Assembly (NCBI GenBank): GCA_037147235.1
Contig: JBAWVO010000002.1
Coordinates: 1 to 57,679, forward strand
Direction of reading: 5' to 3'
Length of the DNA: 57,679 nt
Source: JANXQG01 sp037147235
GTDB taxonomy: Bacteria > Planctomycetota > Planctomycetia > Pirellulales > Thermoguttaceae
Of the stretch, positions 33,735 through 42,327 are shown piece by piece. Position 1 is the stretch's first letter. Every line of letters starts with the position of its first letter. The translations under genes were made by a program, and so were the position numbers. The notes below the pieces were generated by a model. It did not search any database and had not been told where the DNA came from. It worked only from the letters and a program-made list of their open reading frames with translations.

Positions 33735-35170
33735 TCGCGCTGCCTTCCCTCGTTGCTACCTCGCAACGATCATGGTTGCCCATGTCCGACGTCGCGTCTG
33801 TCAGCCTGGGAGAGTGGTTCCTGGCCGATTTGCGAGGTCGGACGATCGGAACATTAACGGAGACCTTGCAGGGTGATCCGCCTTTGGCCCTTTGGGTGGC
33901 CGTGAAGGCAGATCGCCTTGTTACTGCCCAGCCGAAAAGTCTCGCGGACCTAGCCTTATTGCTAGCGGAGCATGGGCTTTCGTGGCTTCAATGGGATGCT
34001 GAACCTCCGGCTGCCCAGATCGATGCCGCGCTGAACGAGCAACTCGCTGCCCGAGTGGCGGTGGCGGTTGTTGTGTCGGAAGTGGCGGCCGAGTTGGCGG
34101 CCGTGCATGGGGAAGATGCAATTCGGCAGGCCCGTCTTCTCGGGCTGCTTCAAGATCCGGCCCAGTGGTTGGCCGTGCTGAAACGGACCGTTTCCGGGCA
34201 ATCGAGGATTCGGCTGCCGAAATGGCTCGCACCCAAGCATTTCGATCCAGCCGCTGTCGAGGCCGTGGAACAAGCAGTTCGTAGCGTAGGCGTCTCGCCT
34301 GCGTCCAGCGTAGGCGTCCCGCCTGCGTTGTCCGGGATATTCGCCGTTCTGCCCGGCAATCCAGCGATTTCGCCCGCGTACTTACAGCGCGGACTGGACG
34401 CTGCATCTCGCTGGGCCGCCACCCACCTGGCAGCTCGATGGCTAAGAGCTTTGATGGCGAAGCTGGCTCGGCTATCGGTAATGGAGCGATCACTTCATGA
34501 GGCGGTTGAGGCCGAGAAGATCGCGGCGATGGGCGAGTTTGCCGCCGGGGCGGGCCACGAAATCAATAATCCGCTGGCCGTCATTGCCGGACGGGCACAA
34601 CTCCTCTTGCAAGACGAAACGGACCCCGAACGCCGCCGCGACATTGCTCTGATGAACACCCAGGCCATGCGGGTACATGAGATGATCGCCGACTTGCGAT
34701 TGTTCGCTAGCCCGCCCGAATTAGAGCAGCACCCCCACGATCTGACCCTACTGGTCCGCCGACTGATCGACGAAATACAGCCAATCGCCGCTGGGCAGGA
34801 AACGACGGTATGCCTCGTCGAGGGATCCAGCACGGTTCCGGTTATGGCCGACGCCGTACAGTTGACGGTGGCCATAAGATCGCTCTGTCAGAACTCTCTT
34901 GAGGCTTTGGGCCATCGCGGCCGGATCGAGATCGCGGTCAACAGCGACGTCGATGAAGCGTCGATCACGGTTGCCGACAACGGGCCGGGCATCTCATCGG
35001 AGCAGCGGCCGCATATCTTCGAGCCATTTTACTCCGCTCGGCAAGCTGGCCGCGGCATCGGCATGGGACTGTCGAAGTGTTGGCGTATCGTGACCCAACA
35101 CGGAGGCCGGATTGAGGTTGGCAGCCGTGCTGGATCTGGGGTAATTTTCACAATTCGCCTGCCTAAATAG
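33731..35170 (+). CDS. Sensor histidine kinase without membrane segments
   Basis: A 479-aa kinase. The N-terminal ~250 residues are soluble and may be a degenerate HDOD-like module (SLADLALLLAEHGLSWLQWD, AIRQARLLGLLQDPAQWLAVL). The catalytic core has H276 in GAGHEINNPLAVIAGRAQ, the N-box SLCQNSLEAL, the G1 motif VADNGPGISSEQ, FEPFYSARQAG and GIGMGLSKCWRI. No transmembrane helix, so it senses a cytoplasmic signal. Residues 185-200 (SVGVSPAS, SVGVPPAL) come from two 24-bp in-frame repeats. GTG 33731 overlaps the response regulator stop; an ATG at 33782 is an alternative start. Confidence 0.88.
   Translation: MIALPSLVATSQRSWLPMSDVASVSLGEWFLADLRGRTIGTLTETLQGDPPLALWVAVKADRLVTAQPKSLADLALLLAEHGLSWLQWDAEPPAAQIDAALNEQLAARVAVAVVVSEVAAELAAVHGEDAIRQARLLGLLQDPAQWLAVLKRTVSGQSRIRLPKWLAPKHFDPAAVEAVEQAVRSVGVSPASSVGVPPALSGIFAVLPGNPAISPAYLQRGLDAASRWAATHLAARWLRALMAKLARLSVMERSLHEAVEAEKIAAMGEFAAGAGHEINNPLAVIAGRAQLLLQDETDPERRRDIALMNTQAMRVHEMIADLRLFASPPELEQHPHDLTLLVRRLIDEIQPIAAGQETTVCLVEGSSTVPVMADAVQLTVAIRSLCQNSLEALGHRGRIEIAVNSDVDEASITVADNGPGISSEQRPHIFEPFYSARQAGRGIGMGLSKCWRIVTQHGGRIEVGSRAGSGVIFTIRLPK
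34283..34330. repeat. Two tandem 24-bp palindromic repeats inside the histidine-kinase gene
   Basis: AGCGTAGGCGTCTCGCCTGC with four more bases (34283-34306) is followed directly by a near copy (34307-34330). Each unit contains the inverted arms GTAGGCG and CGCCTGC. Because the unit is 24 bp, each adds eight codons (SVGVSPAS and SVGVPPAL) without shifting frame. They sit in the linker before the kinase core. Confidence 0.85.
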
Positions 35171-35316
35171 TTTCTTAGTCAGCCTGGGTGAAATGCATTG
35201 GCCTTTCCGCTCGGAAAAAGATTGACGATTGTAACGATTGTAGCCGAAAAAGAGTGTAAGGGCGATTTATACATCAATTTACGCTGAATAACCCTTAGTG
35301 TAGGGGGCTGCATTTC

Positions 35317-36891
35317 ATGAACACAGACATCATTTTTCGCGAAACGGCCGGCTCGTGCGGTCAGGACGGTCATCTGCCAAGAATTCGATTCCGCACTGTT
35401 TGTCGATTGACGGCGATCGGTTTGTGGTTTGCCTTGGCCGTGGTGGCAAGCGGAATGGTTTTCTCGTCCACGGCTACTGCACAAGACGCGTCCTGGCAGG
35501 AACAGCCGAGACGGCGGGCACGCACCATCGCACCGCGTTATCCGGACGAGGAACTGCCGAGCCGCAGTGTCGCGCTGAATGACGATATGCCGTCTTTGAC
35601 GACTCCGGTCCCGCCTGATGCGGTTGACTCGCCGTCGAACCGGCCGGAAATGAAGAGAAAAGCTAAACCCTCGGGTGAAGAGATCCGCGACGACGAGCCT
35701 CGGCCCGCTCGGGGAACACATCCCACTCCGCGGCACCCCGTGGTAGTTGACGAAGAGAATGCTTTGGAGCCGCGTGACCCGTTCGGAAACCGTAGCGAAG
35801 AGTGCGACGGGAACCAATTTGGCTATTCGGGGCTTGGTGTGCGCGGAATCCTACGCGATCGATTGTGGTTTCGCGGCGAGGCGTTGCTCTGGTGGCTTCG
35901 AGGCGGGCAGACTCCGCCGCTGCTGACGACGAGTTCCGGCACCACGTCCCAGGCCGAGGCGGGCGTACTCCCAGGGGCCACGGTCCTCTTCGGCGACCAG
36001 GAGTTGAACACCGGCCTGCACGCCGGCAGCCGCCTGACTTTCGGCCTTTGGCTGGACAGTTGCGAGGAATCGGGATTGGAATTCTCCTACCTCATTCTAG
36101 GTGAGAACCGGCAGGCATACAACAACGCGAGCGACGGTGTTCCCATTCTGGCTCGACCGTACTTCAACGTGTCGGGCGGGAGTGAGACTAGCATTCTGAT
36201 TGCCTATCCTAATTTTTCCAGTGGCACATTCAGCGCAACTTCCACCGAGAACTTCCAAGGGGCCGAGGCCTTGTGGCGTAGGGCGGTCGTCCACGGCTGC
36301 AACGGACGGATCGATTTCCTCGCCGGCTATCGCTTCCTGCGCCTGACCGACGGTTTGGAAATCGCCAGTGTGCAAGACTCAGCTATACAGCCTGGTGCGA
36401 AGGTTGGCATAGCGGACACGTTCCACACACGAAACGATTTCAATGGTGCCGACGTGGGGTTCGCGACGCAATGGCACCGTAACCGTTGGTCGCTTGATAC
36501 CCTCTTGAAATTGGGAATCGGCCAGACGAACACGCAGGTACTCATCAACGGTTCGACGACGGTCAACAACGGCACACCCTTGAGCGGCGGTCTATTGGCA
36601 CTGCCGAGCAATATGGGGAGCCATGAATCGCGACAGTTCTCCGTGATTCCCGAAATCGGATTGACCCTGGGCTACGATCTGACTTCGCGGCTGAAGGCCA
36701 CGGTGGGCTACACGCTCCTGTATTGGAGTAACGTCGCCCGGCCTGGCGATCAGATTGATCTGAACGTCGATCCGAACCAGTTTCCGACGCAGTTGGTACC
36801 GGTGGGGACGGGCACGAAGCCGGCGTTCGTGCTGCACACATCGGACTTTTGGGCTCAAGGACTCAACTTGGGCCTAGACTATCGCTTCTAA
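35317..36891 (+). CDS. BBP7-family outer-membrane beta-barrel protein
   Basis: A 524-aa protein of the planctomycete BBP7 group. A long basic N-region precedes a hydrophobic signal segment (LTAIGLWFALAVVASGMVF) ending ATAQD near residue 50. Residues ~50-150 are a Pro/Arg/Glu-rich linker; from ~165 the barrel begins (LWFRGEALLWWLRGGQTPPLLTTSS, the family hallmark LLWW), with alternating strands (LTFGLWLDSCEESGLEFSYLILGE, RIDFLAGYRFLRLTDGLEI, GLTLGYDLTSRLKATVGYTLLYW) and a final LGLDYRF whose terminal Phe fits the BAM recognition signal. Proposed outer-membrane porin or structural protein; cargo unknown. A 146-nt spacer precedes it with no clear promoter or terminator. Confidence 0.88.
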   Translation: MNTDIIFRETAGSCGQDGHLPRIRFRTVCRLTAIGLWFALAVVASGMVFSSTATAQDASWQEQPRRRARTIAPRYPDEELPSRSVALNDDMPSLTTPVPPDAVDSPSNRPEMKRKAKPSGEEIRDDEPRPARGTHPTPRHPVVVDEENALEPRDPFGNRSEECDGNQFGYSGLGVRGILRDRLWFRGEALLWWLRGGQTPPLLTTSSGTTSQAEAGVLPGATVLFGDQELNTGLHAGSRLTFGLWLDSCEESGLEFSYLILGENRQAYNNASDGVPILARPYFNVSGGSETSILIAYPNFSSGTFSATSTENFQGAEALWRRAVVHGCNGRIDFLAGYRFLRLTDGLEIASVQDSAIQPGAKVGIADTFHTRNDFNGADVGFATQWHRNRWSLDTLLKLGIGQTNTQVLINGSTTVNNGTPLSGGLLALPSNMGSHESRQFSVIPEIGLTLGYDLTSRLKATVGYTLLYWSNVARPGDQIDLNVDPNQFPTQLVPVGTGTKPAFVLHTSDFWAQGLNLGLDYRF

Positions 36892-36915
36892 TCAATAACT
36901 GTCACTCTTCCCGTG

Positions 36916-38223
36916 CTACCACTCGACCGAGATCGCGGCCGTGGTTAGTCCGGCACCGACGGAACAGAGGACGACCTTGTCGTCGGGCCGTAGGCTGCGT
37001 TGCACATCGGTCAAGGCCAAGGGAATGCTGGCACTGGATGTGTTGCCGACGTTTTCCATGTTGACGAAGAATCGATCAAACGGAATGCCACTCCGCTTCG
37101 CTGCGGCCTTCAGGATGCGGCCGTTGGCTTGATGCGGAATGACCCAACGGGTCTCTTCCGGCTTCCATCCGCTACGGGCCACGGCCTCGCGAATCAGGGT
37201 GGAAAAACTTTCCGTGGCAAAACGGAACAAGGCGTGGCCGTCGATGCGGATCCACGGATCGCCATGCCCGTTGGGCAAGAGGTAACCAGGTGCCTCGCGG
37301 CGGGCCGTGTGAATGCCCCGGCTGTCGCCGCCGATCTGCACGTGACGGATGCGATGGCCCGTGCTGCCGGCCGAAATGATCGCGGCACCCGCGCCGTCGC
37401 CGAAGAGGAAATAGGCGTTCCGATCGGACGCATCCAAAAGCCGCGATTGCATCTCGACACCCACCGTCAGCACGTGCCGCGCCAGGCCCGAAACAATCAT
37501 CCCTCGGGCGGTCGCCACGGCATACAGCCAGCCGCTACACGCGGCGTTGAGATCGAAGGCTGACACGGTCGGCAGACTGAGGCGATCCTGGAGTATGGCC
37601 GCGGTGGATGGAATGGCCATGTCGGGTGTGGTCGTGGCCACGATGATCGCGTCGATATCGCGGGTATCCAGCCCTGAGTTGCGAATGGCCTCCAGGGATG
37701 CCTTAAAGGCCATGCCGGAAGGCCGCTCGTCGTCGTCGGCCCAGCGTCGTTGGCGAATGCCGGTCACTTCATAGACGTATTGATCGGTCAGTTCAGGGAA
37801 GCCCTTTACCAGTTCGGCATTGGTGACCACGCGGGACGGCAGGTAGCCGCCCACGCCCCGGATGACCACGCCCTCGCAACGATCGCGGATTGCGGCGGCC
37901 GAGTCTGCGGCGGCCGCGATGGCCTCGTCACGGGCAGCCGCAGGTGGAATCCACTCCCGCATGGCCGCATCGCTGGTCTCGATTTCCAGCACCGGTTCCA
38001 CCAGAGGCATGGTTTCACCCTCCTGCCGTATGACGCGAATGACGCGCCCAGAGCAGGGGGCTTCAAAGTCGAAGACCGACTTGGCACTATCGATTTGGGC
38101 CAGAGTTTGCCCACGCTGGAAGTGGTCTCCTTCGGCGACTCGCCATTCAATGATGGTTGCCTCGGTCTCGCTTGCCCCTTGTGCAGGCAAGTAAAGCGGC
38201 ATACGAAAAGGGATCGCCTCCAT
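36916..38223 (-). CDS. Lipoyl domain fused to 3-oxoacyl-ACP synthase III (KAS III/FabH)
   Basis: A 435-aa fusion. Residues ~5-84 are a biotinyl/lipoyl domain (EATIIEWRVAEGDHFQRGQTLAQIDSAKSVFDFEAPCSGRV...VEPVLEIET) with K48 at the hairpin turn where lipoate is attached. Residues ~118-435 are a complete KAS III: YEVTGIRQRRWADDD, C229 (NAACSGW), H364 (IPHQANGR), N394 (NVGNTSSASIP) in the FabH spacing, and GDGAGAAI. KAS III condenses an acyl primer with malonyl-ACP. The E1 gene lies directly upstream on the same strand (97-nt gap), so acyl groups made on lipoate could be passed to C229. Family assignment is firm, the transfer route is inference. Confidence 0.92.
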   Translation of the reverse strand: MEAIPFRMPLYLPAQGASETEATIIEWRVAEGDHFQRGQTLAQIDSAKSVFDFEAPCSGRVIRVIRQEGETMPLVEPVLEIETSDAAMREWIPPAAARDEAIAAAADSAAAIRDRCEGVVIRGVGGYLPSRVVTNAELVKGFPELTDQYVYEVTGIRQRRWADDDERPSGMAFKASLEAIRNSGLDTRDIDAIIVATTTPDMAIPSTAAILQDRLSLPTVSAFDLNAACSGWLYAVATARGMIVSGLARHVLTVGVEMQSRLLDASDRNAYFLFGDGAGAAIISAGSTGHRIRHVQIGGDSRGIHTARREAPGYLLPNGHGDPWIRIDGHALFRFATESFSTLIREAVARSGWKPEETRWVIPHQANGRILKAAAKRSGIPFDRFFVNMENVGNTSSASIPLALTDVQRSLRPDDKVVLCSVGAGLTTAAISVEW

Positions 38224-38277
38224 GAAAGCCCCGACTTTACGCTGTTCCTAACCACTCAAACTGGAATGATTCGTAAT

Positions 38278-38306
38278 AAAAAAATGCCCGATACACCTCC
38301 ACGGGC
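38278..38306 (-). terminator. Possible rho-independent terminator or attenuator between E1 and KAS III
   Basis: Read on the - strand, GCCCG (38306-38302) and CGGGC (38290-38286) can pair across an 11-nt loop, followed after one or two bases by seven T residues (38284-38278). The stem is only 5 bp, so efficiency is doubtful. It would reduce read-through from the E1 gene into the lipoyl-KAS III gene. Confidence 0.45.
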
Positions 38307-38320
38307 TGTGTTATAGACGT

Positions 38321-40657
38321 TCAAGCAACCTTTCGCAACTGCTCGGATGATAAAATCGCTGTAATCGCCTTGCGGATCTTCTCCTGGCTGGGTCGGCATA
38401 CGGTCTCCAGTTCGGGGGCGAAGGGAATCGGAGTGTCGGGTGTAGAAATCAGTTCCGGTGCTGCCTTGAGCGACGGGAAGCACTCGCGCGTGAGTAGCGA
38501 AATGAGCCGGTCGCCCAGCCCCTGCGTCTCGCCCGATTCCTGAACGACCAGCAGCCGGCCCGTCTTTTTGACCGATTCGGCAATTGGCCCCATATCCAGG
38601 GGCTGCAAGACCATTGGGTTCCAGACTTCGACCGAACAGCCCGACTGGGCCACGGCAGCCAATGAGGAATGGACCATCGCGCCCAGGGCGACGAGCGTCA
38701 GATCGGTTCCTTCCGTGTAACGTCGCGACCGCCAGACGGCTGCCAGATCGCCGTCAAAATCGATGTCGCCTGTGCGGCTCCAGTAGAGCAGCTTGTGTTC
38801 AAAAACGAGACATGGATTGGGATCGTAGAATCCGGCCAGCAGGGCTTCGTAGGTTTCTTGCGGTGTGGCCGGGTAGAGCAACTTCAGCCCTGGGAAACGG
38901 GACCACAATCCTTCAAACTCACCCGAGTGGAACGCGCCCACCGTCATACCGCCGCCGCATGGCAGCCGCACGAGCATCGGTGCCGCACAGCCGGTACGGA
39001 AGTACCATGTGCCGGCATTCAGGCCGAGTTGGGTCACGGCTTCGGTCGAAAAATCGGCAAACTGGAATTCGATGATTGGCTCTGCCCCGAGCTGCGAGGC
39101 ACCGAGCGCGAAGCCCATAATGCTCGACTCGGCCAGTGGCATATCGATCACGCGATCGGCACCGTGGCGATCAACCAGCCCCTTACAAGTCTTGAATGCG
39201 GAACCATAAACGCCAACGTCCATGCCGGCGAGAAATGCATCCGGCTGGTTCGCCAGCAGAAAATCGAGGGCCATGTTGACGGCGTCACCGTTTTTGACGC
39301 CCTTCGCCTGGAATCGCTTCAGCCGTGGTGATAGCCGACGGAACGGAACCGACTCGGCCGCTGACTTCATGGTAGCAGGCACAGTCCTCTGTGCCGTCCG
39401 CCCTCCGGTGCCGGCCACCGCTTCTTTTTCAAAAGCTGATGTGTTCCGGCGAACGGCAGACGGAGTCTGCCCGCCACTTTTCTTCTCGCCGTCGCGTTCG
39501 ACGAGCACCCCAGCGTCGTCGGCGAGTAGCGCAACCTCGGCATGCACCGGCCACTGCTGCGGCACCCGTGGCCGACCGACGGCCAAGGCGCGAGTGACCG
39601 CGTCGCGGACTTCCGTCTCGATGGCCTCTTCAATGCCGGCAATCGATGATTCGGTAAGGCCGCAAACTTCGGCCAGGCGATGTCGTGCCTGGATAACTGG
39701 ATCGTCCTTCTGCCAACGCTTCATCAGTTCGGCTGGAACGTAAATGCCTTTGTCGTAGGCAGCATGACCGCACAAGCGACGCGTATCGCACTCCAGCAGC
39801 ACGGGCAACGACGACTCTTCCATGGTGTCGATTGCTTCGCAGACTGTCGAGTAGACTGTCCAGGGATCGGTGCCATCAATCGTGCGGCCGGTGATGCCGT
39901 AGCCAATCGCCCGATCGGAGAGCCGTTGGCAGTTGTATTGCATGCTCGTGGGCGTGGAAAAGGCATAATGATTGTTTTCGATCAGGAACAAGACCGGAAT
40001 CTTATGGACCGAGGCGATATTGAGCGATTCGTGAAACTCACCCGTGCTGGTGCCGCCGTCGCCGATGACCGCCAAGCCGAAGACCTGCTCGCCTCGGCGG
40101 CGCGCCGCCCAGGTTCCGCCGACAACCAAGCTGAGCATCTTGCCCAGGTGGCTGATCATCGGAAACCGTCGGGATGCCGCGTTGCCATGATGGACATTGC
40201 CCTCGCAAGCATGGGTCGGACTGTCGGCATTGGCTAGGTATTGGCAAAGAAGTTGATAGGGGGTGGAACCCAGCAATAGGTGGGCACCCAAGTCGCGGTG
40301 CAGCAAAGACAGCACATCGCGGCCAGGCCGCAACGGCATCGACATGCCGATCGCAGTGGCCTCGTTGCCGATACCGACAGTGACGGTGCCTTTAACGTAC
40401 CCCTTTTGGTACAGTTCCAGAAACCGTTCATCCAGACGCCGCGAGAGGAACATCCGGGGATATGCGACCCGATAGCATGACTCACGCCCCAACCGGTGGG
40501 GCCAATGCACCAATTCGGAGGTAGATTGGGCTTCATCGGCCGGCAGAGCCATGATTTTTGGCAAGATGGGACTCCGTCCCTCCACGGCCGGACCAATCGT
40601 GTTGTTCGGCTCGGCTACCAAGGCATCCTCGCCAGGGTTGTATAGGTGTAATGTCAC
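38321..40657 (-). CDS. 2-oxoacid dehydrogenase E1, alpha and beta subunits fused
   Basis: A 778-aa thiamine-diphosphate enzyme. Residues ~60-370 match the E1 alpha subunit: RRLDERFLELYQKG, HRDLGAHLLLG, the ThDP motif GDGGTSTGEFHESLN (199-213) to ENNHYAFSTPT, and HAAYDKGIYVP. Residues ~440-775 match E1 beta: GDAVNMALDFLLANQPDAFLAGMDVGVYGSAF, MPLAESSIMGFALGASQLGAEPIIEFQFADF, GGGMTVGAFHS, VWNPMVLQPLDM. It should decarboxylate a branched-chain-type 2-oxoacid and load the acyl group onto lipoate; the lipoyl domain on the next gene is the obvious partner, since no E2 acyltransferase or E3 lies nearby. The linker (about residues 394-428) is encoded by a REPIN-like insert. Confidence 0.9.
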   Translation of the reverse strand: MTLHLYNPGEDALVAEPNNTIGPAVEGRSPILPKIMALPADEAQSTSELVHWPHRLGRESCYRVAYPRMFLSRRLDERFLELYQKGYVKGTVTVGIGNEATAIGMSMPLRPGRDVLSLLHRDLGAHLLLGSTPYQLLCQYLANADSPTHACEGNVHHGNAASRRFPMISHLGKMLSLVVGGTWAARRRGEQVFGLAVIGDGGTSTGEFHESLNIASVHKIPVLFLIENNHYAFSTPTSMQYNCQRLSDRAIGYGITGRTIDGTDPWTVYSTVCEAIDTMEESSLPVLLECDTRRLCGHAAYDKGIYVPAELMKRWQKDDPVIQARHRLAEVCGLTESSIAGIEEAIETEVRDAVTRALAVGRPRVPQQWPVHAEVALLADDAGVLVERDGEKKSGGQTPSAVRRNTSAFEKEAVAGTGGRTAQRTVPATMKSAAESVPFRRLSPRLKRFQAKGVKNGDAVNMALDFLLANQPDAFLAGMDVGVYGSAFKTCKGLVDRHGADRVIDMPLAESSIMGFALGASQLGAEPIIEFQFADFSTEAVTQLGLNAGTWYFRTGCAAPMLVRLPCGGGMTVGAFHSGEFEGLWSRFPGLKLLYPATPQETYEALLAGFYDPNPCLVFEHKLLYWSRTGDIDFDGDLAAVWRSRRYTEGTDLTLVALGAMVHSSLAAVAQSGCSVEVWNPMVLQPLDMGPIAESVKKTGRLLVVQESGETQGLGDRLISLLTRECFPSLKAAPELISTPDTPIPFAPELETVCRPSQEKIRKAITAILSSEQLRKVA
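39373..39475. repeat. REPIN-like pair of palindromes inside the E1 gene
   Basis: Two related palindromes in inverse orientation about 60 bp apart: GGCACAG-TCCT-CTGTGCC (39378-39395) within TAGCAGGCACAGTCCTCTGT, and GGCAGAC-GGA-GTCTGCC (39455-39471). Flanks are matching too: GCCGTCCGCC after the first and GGCGAACGGC before the second, in reverse complement. This is the architecture of a REP doublet. The first half resembles the palindrome duplicated at 1994-2227. It reads in frame through the alpha-beta linker. Confidence 0.8.
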
Positions 40658-40809
40658 GAGTGTTTCCGACCTTTCCTCTGGGCGGTCTCCAGGATGGAGT
40701 GTCGGATTCTAGCGTGGCGAGTCCATCGTGTCACGGGCAAGTTGGTCAAATTCGCTTATTAGGAAATCATTTTTACGTACAAATCGGCCGATGTACCCGT
40801 GGATGGGTC

Positions 40810-40838
40810 TTGCAAAGGGTTGGGTTGGCCATTAATAT
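40810..40838 (+). promoter_or_regulatory. Probable tRNA-Asn promoter
   Basis: TTGCAA (40810-40815), 17-nt spacer, TAATAT (40833-40838), ending 24 nt before the tRNA 5' end. Both boxes are near consensus and the spacing is ideal for a stable-RNA gene. Confidence 0.5.
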
Positions 40839-40862
40839 AACGATATAAGGATTCTGATGAAT

Positions 40863-40935
40863 TCCTCGGTAGCTCAGTTGGTAGAGCAAGCGGCTGTTAA
40901 CCGCTGGGTCGTAGGTCCGAGTCCTACCCGGGGAG
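40863..40935 (+). tRNA. tRNA-Asn (anticodon GTT)
   Basis: A 73-nt cloverleaf. Acceptor arms TCCTCGG and CCGGGGA pair (one T-G wobble) with G as discriminator; D-arm AGCTC...GAGC with the TTGG loop; anticodon stem AGCGG/CCGCT around CTGTTAA, anticodon GTT; T-arm GTAGG-TCCGAGT-CCTAC. No CCA is encoded. The island integrase begins 102 nt downstream, so the 3' half is a candidate attachment core. Confidence 0.95.
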
Positions 40936-41037
40936 CTGACTTAAGTCGATACGCAGTAACTATTTGCGGGCCTCGTCGGTGACGAGTGCGACTTCTGGTT
41001 TCGGTCTACAAGTAGACGATAACTCAGGAGAAACACT

Positions 41038-42327
41038 ATGGCCCGACCGCGTAACGAAATTCCGACCTATCGGCGAGACACCCCACGCGACCGCGGAAAA
41101 GCGGTCGTGTGCGGTCGTCCGGTCTATTTTCCTGGCGAATTTAACTCGCCGGAATCACTGCTCGCCTACCAGCGTTGGCTGGCCGAGTATCTTGCAGCCG
41201 CTCCGCTAGATTTCAAGGCCGGTGCCACAATCGAAGTGCTGGCCCTGGTGTTCATGGAACAGTTTGTCGAGCCTCGCTTCCGTAAGAATGGCCGCCCCAC
41301 GTCCGAAGTCAGCAGCTATCGTGTCGCCATGCGCCCGGTCGTCGAGCTTTACGGCACTACCCCGGCGGCTAGTTTCACGCCCCGCAGCCTTCGCACCTGC
41401 CGCGACCAGCTCGTCCGCGCCGGATACACCAGAATCCGCATCAACGGGCACGTGCAGCGGATTCGCCGGATGTTCCGCTGGGGCGTGGCCGAGGGGATCG
41501 TGCCGGAAGCGGTGTGGCGCACCTTGACGGCACTGGAAGGCTTGCGGAAAGACGAAGGCGGCGTGGAACAGCAGCCCACGGTTCCCGCCGACGAGGCATT
41601 GGTCGATGCAGTGAAACCTTACGTCACGCCGCCCATCTGGGCGGCCATCCAGTTTCAGATGTGGACTGCCTGCCGCCCAGGCGAGGCCCTGGCAATCAAA
41701 TCCAGCAACACATTGGCAGATGATCCGATCCTGCCGGCCGCCGTTCGATCGTTGTGCTGGGTGTATCGTCCCGGATCGCACAAAACTGAGCACCACGGGC
41801 GCGGCCGGCTGATCCTCATCGGTCCCCAGGCCCAGGCGATCATCGAGCCCTGGCTGCGGCCGGCAGACCCGGAGGCGTATTTGTTCAACCCGGTCGAGGC
41901 GAGAAGGTGGGCCGATCGGAAACGTAAGAAAAACGCACGGCCAAATCTTACAAATGCAAAACCGACTCCGACTCCTGCTCGCCAAATCGCAGGTTCGCAC
42001 TACACCGTCTGGTCCTACTCCCGCGCCATTCGCCGGGCCTGCGAACGGGCTGCCGGCATGCCTTCAAACCTGATCGAGGTCCCCCGGCGGCTGAAGGGCA
42101 CCGAGCGGGCCGCAGCGATCGCCGCCGCCAAGGCGTGGCGCCGCGAGCACAAAGGCTGCTACTGGCACCCGCATCAACTCAGGCACAATGCAGCAACAAA
42201 AATCCGCGCAACCTACGGAATCGAGGTTGCGCGGATCATCTTGGGCCATGCCCGGATGTCAGCCACGGAGATCTACGCTGAGCGGGACCTTGTGGCCGCC
42301 GCCCAGGCTATTGCCGCGATGGGTTAG
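41038..42327 (+). CDS. Tyrosine-type site-specific integrase
   Basis: A 429-aa phage-type integrase. N-terminal core-binding domain about residues 60-180 (VLALVFMEQFVEPRFRKNGRP..., VQRIRRMFRWGVAEGIVPE). Catalytic domain with R213 (TACRPGEALAI), H379-x-x-R382 (HPHQLRHNAAT), H404 (ILGHARMS) and nucleophile Y413 (ATEIYAERD), the full R-H-R-H-Y set. AGGAG lies about 10 nt before ATG 41038. Placement next to tRNA-Asn fits integration into that tRNA gene; it is the left boundary gene of the island and likely the source of the defence genes' mobility. Confidence 0.93.
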   Translation: MARPRNEIPTYRRDTPRDRGKAVVCGRPVYFPGEFNSPESLLAYQRWLAEYLAAAPLDFKAGATIEVLALVFMEQFVEPRFRKNGRPTSEVSSYRVAMRPVVELYGTTPAASFTPRSLRTCRDQLVRAGYTRIRINGHVQRIRRMFRWGVAEGIVPEAVWRTLTALEGLRKDEGGVEQQPTVPADEALVDAVKPYVTPPIWAAIQFQMWTACRPGEALAIKSSNTLADDPILPAAVRSLCWVYRPGSHKTEHHGRGRLILIGPQAQAIIEPWLRPADPEAYLFNPVEARRWADRKRKKNARPNLTNAKPTPTPARQIAGSHYTVWSYSRAIRRACERAAGMPSNLIEVPRRLKGTERAAAIAAAKAWRREHKGCYWHPHQLRHNAATKIRATYGIEVARIILGHARMSATEIYAERDLVAAAQAIAAMG

